Assembly: GCA_018907035.1 (NCBI GenBank)
Contig: JACCIC010000049.1
Location: 2,886,001 to 2,950,000, forward strand
Source of the DNA: Sycobia sp. Sy_11
Lineage: Eukaryota; Arthropoda; Insecta; Hymenoptera; Epichrysomallidae
DNA: 64,000 nucleotides
Reading direction: 5' to 3'
Shown here piece by piece: positions 61,511-64,000 of this stretch (the first letter of the stretch is position 1; each line of letters opens with the position of its first letter). A model generated the notes under the pieces. The model saw nothing but the letters and a program-made list of their open reading frames with translations. It was not told the origin of the DNA and did no database searches. The translations under genes and the position numbers were made by a program.

Positions 61511-62790
61511 TTAGAACCATAATTAATACCGTCAAGGCTCTATAATTATCTCATGCACGTTATATTGAAAGTCCGACGGATTGATTCTCGGATTAATTAC
61601 AAAAGCAAGGTCGATTGGAATGCGAGACGAGTCGAGGGCCTTTACACTCAGTTGATCGGTAAAGATCATAATGATTACAGAATTTTGTAGAATTTCGAAG
61701 GATTTATTTACTGAGAGGAACTTAAATGTCGTGACAGACTTTGTTCATTTGAAAATATCCAATTATTATTTTGAAAAAAAATGTTATATAGTAAAATTTA
61801 ACATTTATAGCAATATTTTTACTGTAGCAAATAGTATTTTTTTTCAAAGATTAGTTGGACGTTTTTCAATCGACTGATACACTTACAACACTAGTGCATG
61901 TTAACATCATTCTCTCGGGACAATATGTGAAATTATGAATTCGGCGATAAAATATGTCAACTGATAATTCCGAATCATTGTAACTGGATTATTGCTCGTT
62001 TTTCTCTCGAAACTTAGCCAGATTTTCAAATTATTTCAAAATAGGCAATGATATTTCAGAGAGATTACACAAAGCATTCTTAAATAAGAATAAAAAAACG
62101 AATTATAATAATCGTTTTTCATTTTTACATAAAAAATTTTAATTGTACGACTTATACTGATATAAAACGAAGGGGGGGGGGAAATTGTCGCGTAAGTAGG
62201 CTCCCTTAATTAATCAATAAAACTCTGCTTTTCATTTCCATTTTTTAAATAAGCAGCTTTTCAGACTAAATCCGGCTCAGCTCGGACTTATACTGTTTCC
62301 TGACAGTTTCCGCAAAAATTCTTATTTCGAGATTTTCCAGACTTTTCTCTTCTTGGGCACTTTCGTCATTGCCGGCAAAGTCTATTTACGAATTCATAAG
62401 AACCGCCGGAACAAAGTTGAAGAGTAATGGAGAAAAAAAATCGTTTTACGAAAGCTTAATTCCGAAAATTAAAATACTTCTTATCAGCTTTTTACCAAAT
62501 TGACAAAAAAAAAATACATTTTCTACGTTTGATAATTATTCAATGAAACTTCGTTCGTTAAAAAAAATAAATTAACAATCTTGAAGCGTTAATCCAACGC
62601 GAAGAAGTTCCATCGCGAAACGGCAAAGGACGATTGCTATACAAACAAATCGTCGGATGGCTTCGATAAAACTTCGATCATTAGCGGCTTTTCGCGAAGT
62701 TCTCCGGCTATCTCCTCCCGCTGTACATATATATATATATATATCAAATAGGCTCGAGAACGACAAATAGTCGCTTAACCATCCGCTAAT
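61511..62790. other. AT-rich stretch, no gene
   Basis: A 10-G run near 62173. Frames 61671-61877 (+) and 62572-62766 (-) have no motif. Confidence 0.55.
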
Positions 62791-62905
62791 TGGAGAAAGG
62801 AGGAGAACCGCTTCGGGCGGTCGATATCTAATATACCGAGTGCGCGTGCGAGCTTCCGCGTTAAGCTTGCGGGACTGGCACGCGAGGATGCCCGAGCGTT
62901 TGGAT

Positions 62906-62940
62906 ATGCATACGCATACGCATACGCATATATATATATA
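62906..62940. repeat. (GCATAC)n hexanucleotide repeat with a TA tail
   Basis: About four ATACGC-type units followed by (TA)6. Confidence 0.9.
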
Positions 62941-63756
62941 TGGATACTAGCTTCGATTATCTTCACGGGCCCTTTATATGGTTGGGTTAATGCGCGATAC
63001 TAAATACCATGGAACGAGCCGACGGCATCCTTAAAGCGGGAGGGGAGAAGGCGTAGTGGGGGAAGGGGGGTAAGGGTCGCGAAACACGAAGATCGAGCGT
63101 ATTATGTACGGTGAGCGCTCGAGATGTGCCGCGTACGTAAGGCTGGAAGGGAATGACGCAATTTATCGTTGTATATACGCGGTATGTATAGGTATAATGT
63201 AATGGTTCGATTGGATGGACTAAGATATCCGTTTAAAGTGTACATGCTAATATTATATATATATATGTGTGTGTGTGTATTATAAGCTATATTTACTTAC
63301 ACATAAAAACACATAGACCGCCCCTACGAGGTTCACCTTTGACTTATGAAATACAAGGTTGATATTTGCAATATTTAATTGCAATTACTTGCTGTCGAAT
63401 AAAGTTGTCTTGAAATTATTGGGCGGGGGGAGGGGCATTGAATTTTTTTCATATTAAATTTACACGATTTGGGACCTTTTGGAATGTCTCGTTTCCATCC
63501 AACTTTTAGGCCTTCTTCAATCATATGCGAGAAATGAAAATCATGAATAATTTTTTTGTTCTGTCCGTGCAATCTGTATGTTTTCTGAATGAACAATTTA
63601 TCAAATATACCACAGACTATATGTATATATATATATAAACATCTAAAGTCCAATATATAATCATCCCCACTTGACATGATTAATGCAAATGAATGATTTG
63701 GCACTGATTATGTATTGAAAAACTGAGAGAGGTAAAAAAAATTTTTTCATTACATT

Positions 63757-63786
63757 ATACGTAATATAATATTATATATTACGTAT
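63757..63786. repeat. Perfect 30-bp palindrome with a 6-nt centre
   Basis: ATACGTAATATA and its exact reverse complement, separated by ATATTA. Confidence 0.85.
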
Positions 63787-64000
63787 TATTATTCCCAGTC
63801 TCTGTTATTCATACCTTCGACTACATAGATACAAGTAAAAAGACGAGCTATCAATATAAAATTTCTCGTTTCGCCGCATTATCGGTCCAAGCCGCAAGCT
63901 CGATGAAATTCACTGCACCGCGGTCGTGGTGCCGTAGGACTAATCCCGTCGTTCGCCCCCCTCCCCCGGCCACCGACCGCGCTCCTCCGCAAGCGCCACC

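Larger units (their letters stand above)
62791..64000. other. GC-rich, AT-rich, then GC-rich end of window
   Basis: CpG-rich at 62800-63180 and again from about 63880 to the end. The last block could be the start of a larger island beyond the window. The frame at 63375-63704 (-) has no recognised domain. Confidence 0.5.

Overview
The window looks like non-coding DNA from an insect, most likely a hymenopteran such as an ant, bee or wasp. The assignment is an inference from composition and repeats, not from a marker gene. The background is AT-rich but has many CpG-rich islands. Perfect (TA)n tracts occur about every 1.7 kb, joined by long (CT)n/(GA)n tracts and homopolymer G/C runs. The transposon fossils include a non-LTR element whose C-terminus resembles the R1/TRAS group. 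I found no intact protein-coding gene, tRNA, rRNA or CRISPR array. The long open frames are almost all microsatellites read as Tyr-Ile, Ser-Leu or Cys-Val repeats, or short chance frames in CpG-rich blocks.

The most informative signals are two composite splice sites on the + strand. A pyrimidine tract ending in CAG is fused directly to a consensus donor, at 19541|19542 (CAG|GTGAGT) and 52094|52095 (CAG|GTAAGT). This is the architecture of recursive splicing (ratchet-point) sites in very long insect introns. The simplest reading is that the window lies inside one giant + strand intron removed in steps, with about 32.5 kb between the two ratchet points. The host gene is not visible here.

Layout. 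1-19 kb: AT-rich DNA with (TA)n clusters (12.2-12.7 and 13.8-14.9 kb), a GC-rich block at 5.7-6.5 kb, and a 46-bp perfect inverted repeat pair at 7.95 and 10.2 kb. 19.5 kb: first recursive site. 20-29 kb: SSR-rich DNA, a MITE-like hairpin at 26.35-26.52 kb, and a GC-rich block at 28.9-29.2 kb ending in a strong donor. 29.6-30.7 kb: decayed LINE reverse transcriptase on the - strand. 31-43 kb: AT-rich DNA with GC-rich islands, then a small LINE fragment on the + strand at 43.4 kb. 44-52 kb: alternating CpG-rich islands and AT-rich DNA. 52.1 kb: second recursive site, with a possible 98-nt RS-exon. 54.1-54.5 kb: R1-like LINE C-terminus on the - strand. 58.94-59.17 kb: a 236-bp long inverted repeat (MITE-like). 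59.8-64 kb: CpG-rich blocks full of CT, GA and TA arrays.

No gene products act together here. What can be annotated is intron architecture, decayed mobile elements and an unusually dense set of simple repeats. All calls come from reading the sequence by eye; no database or alignment was used.
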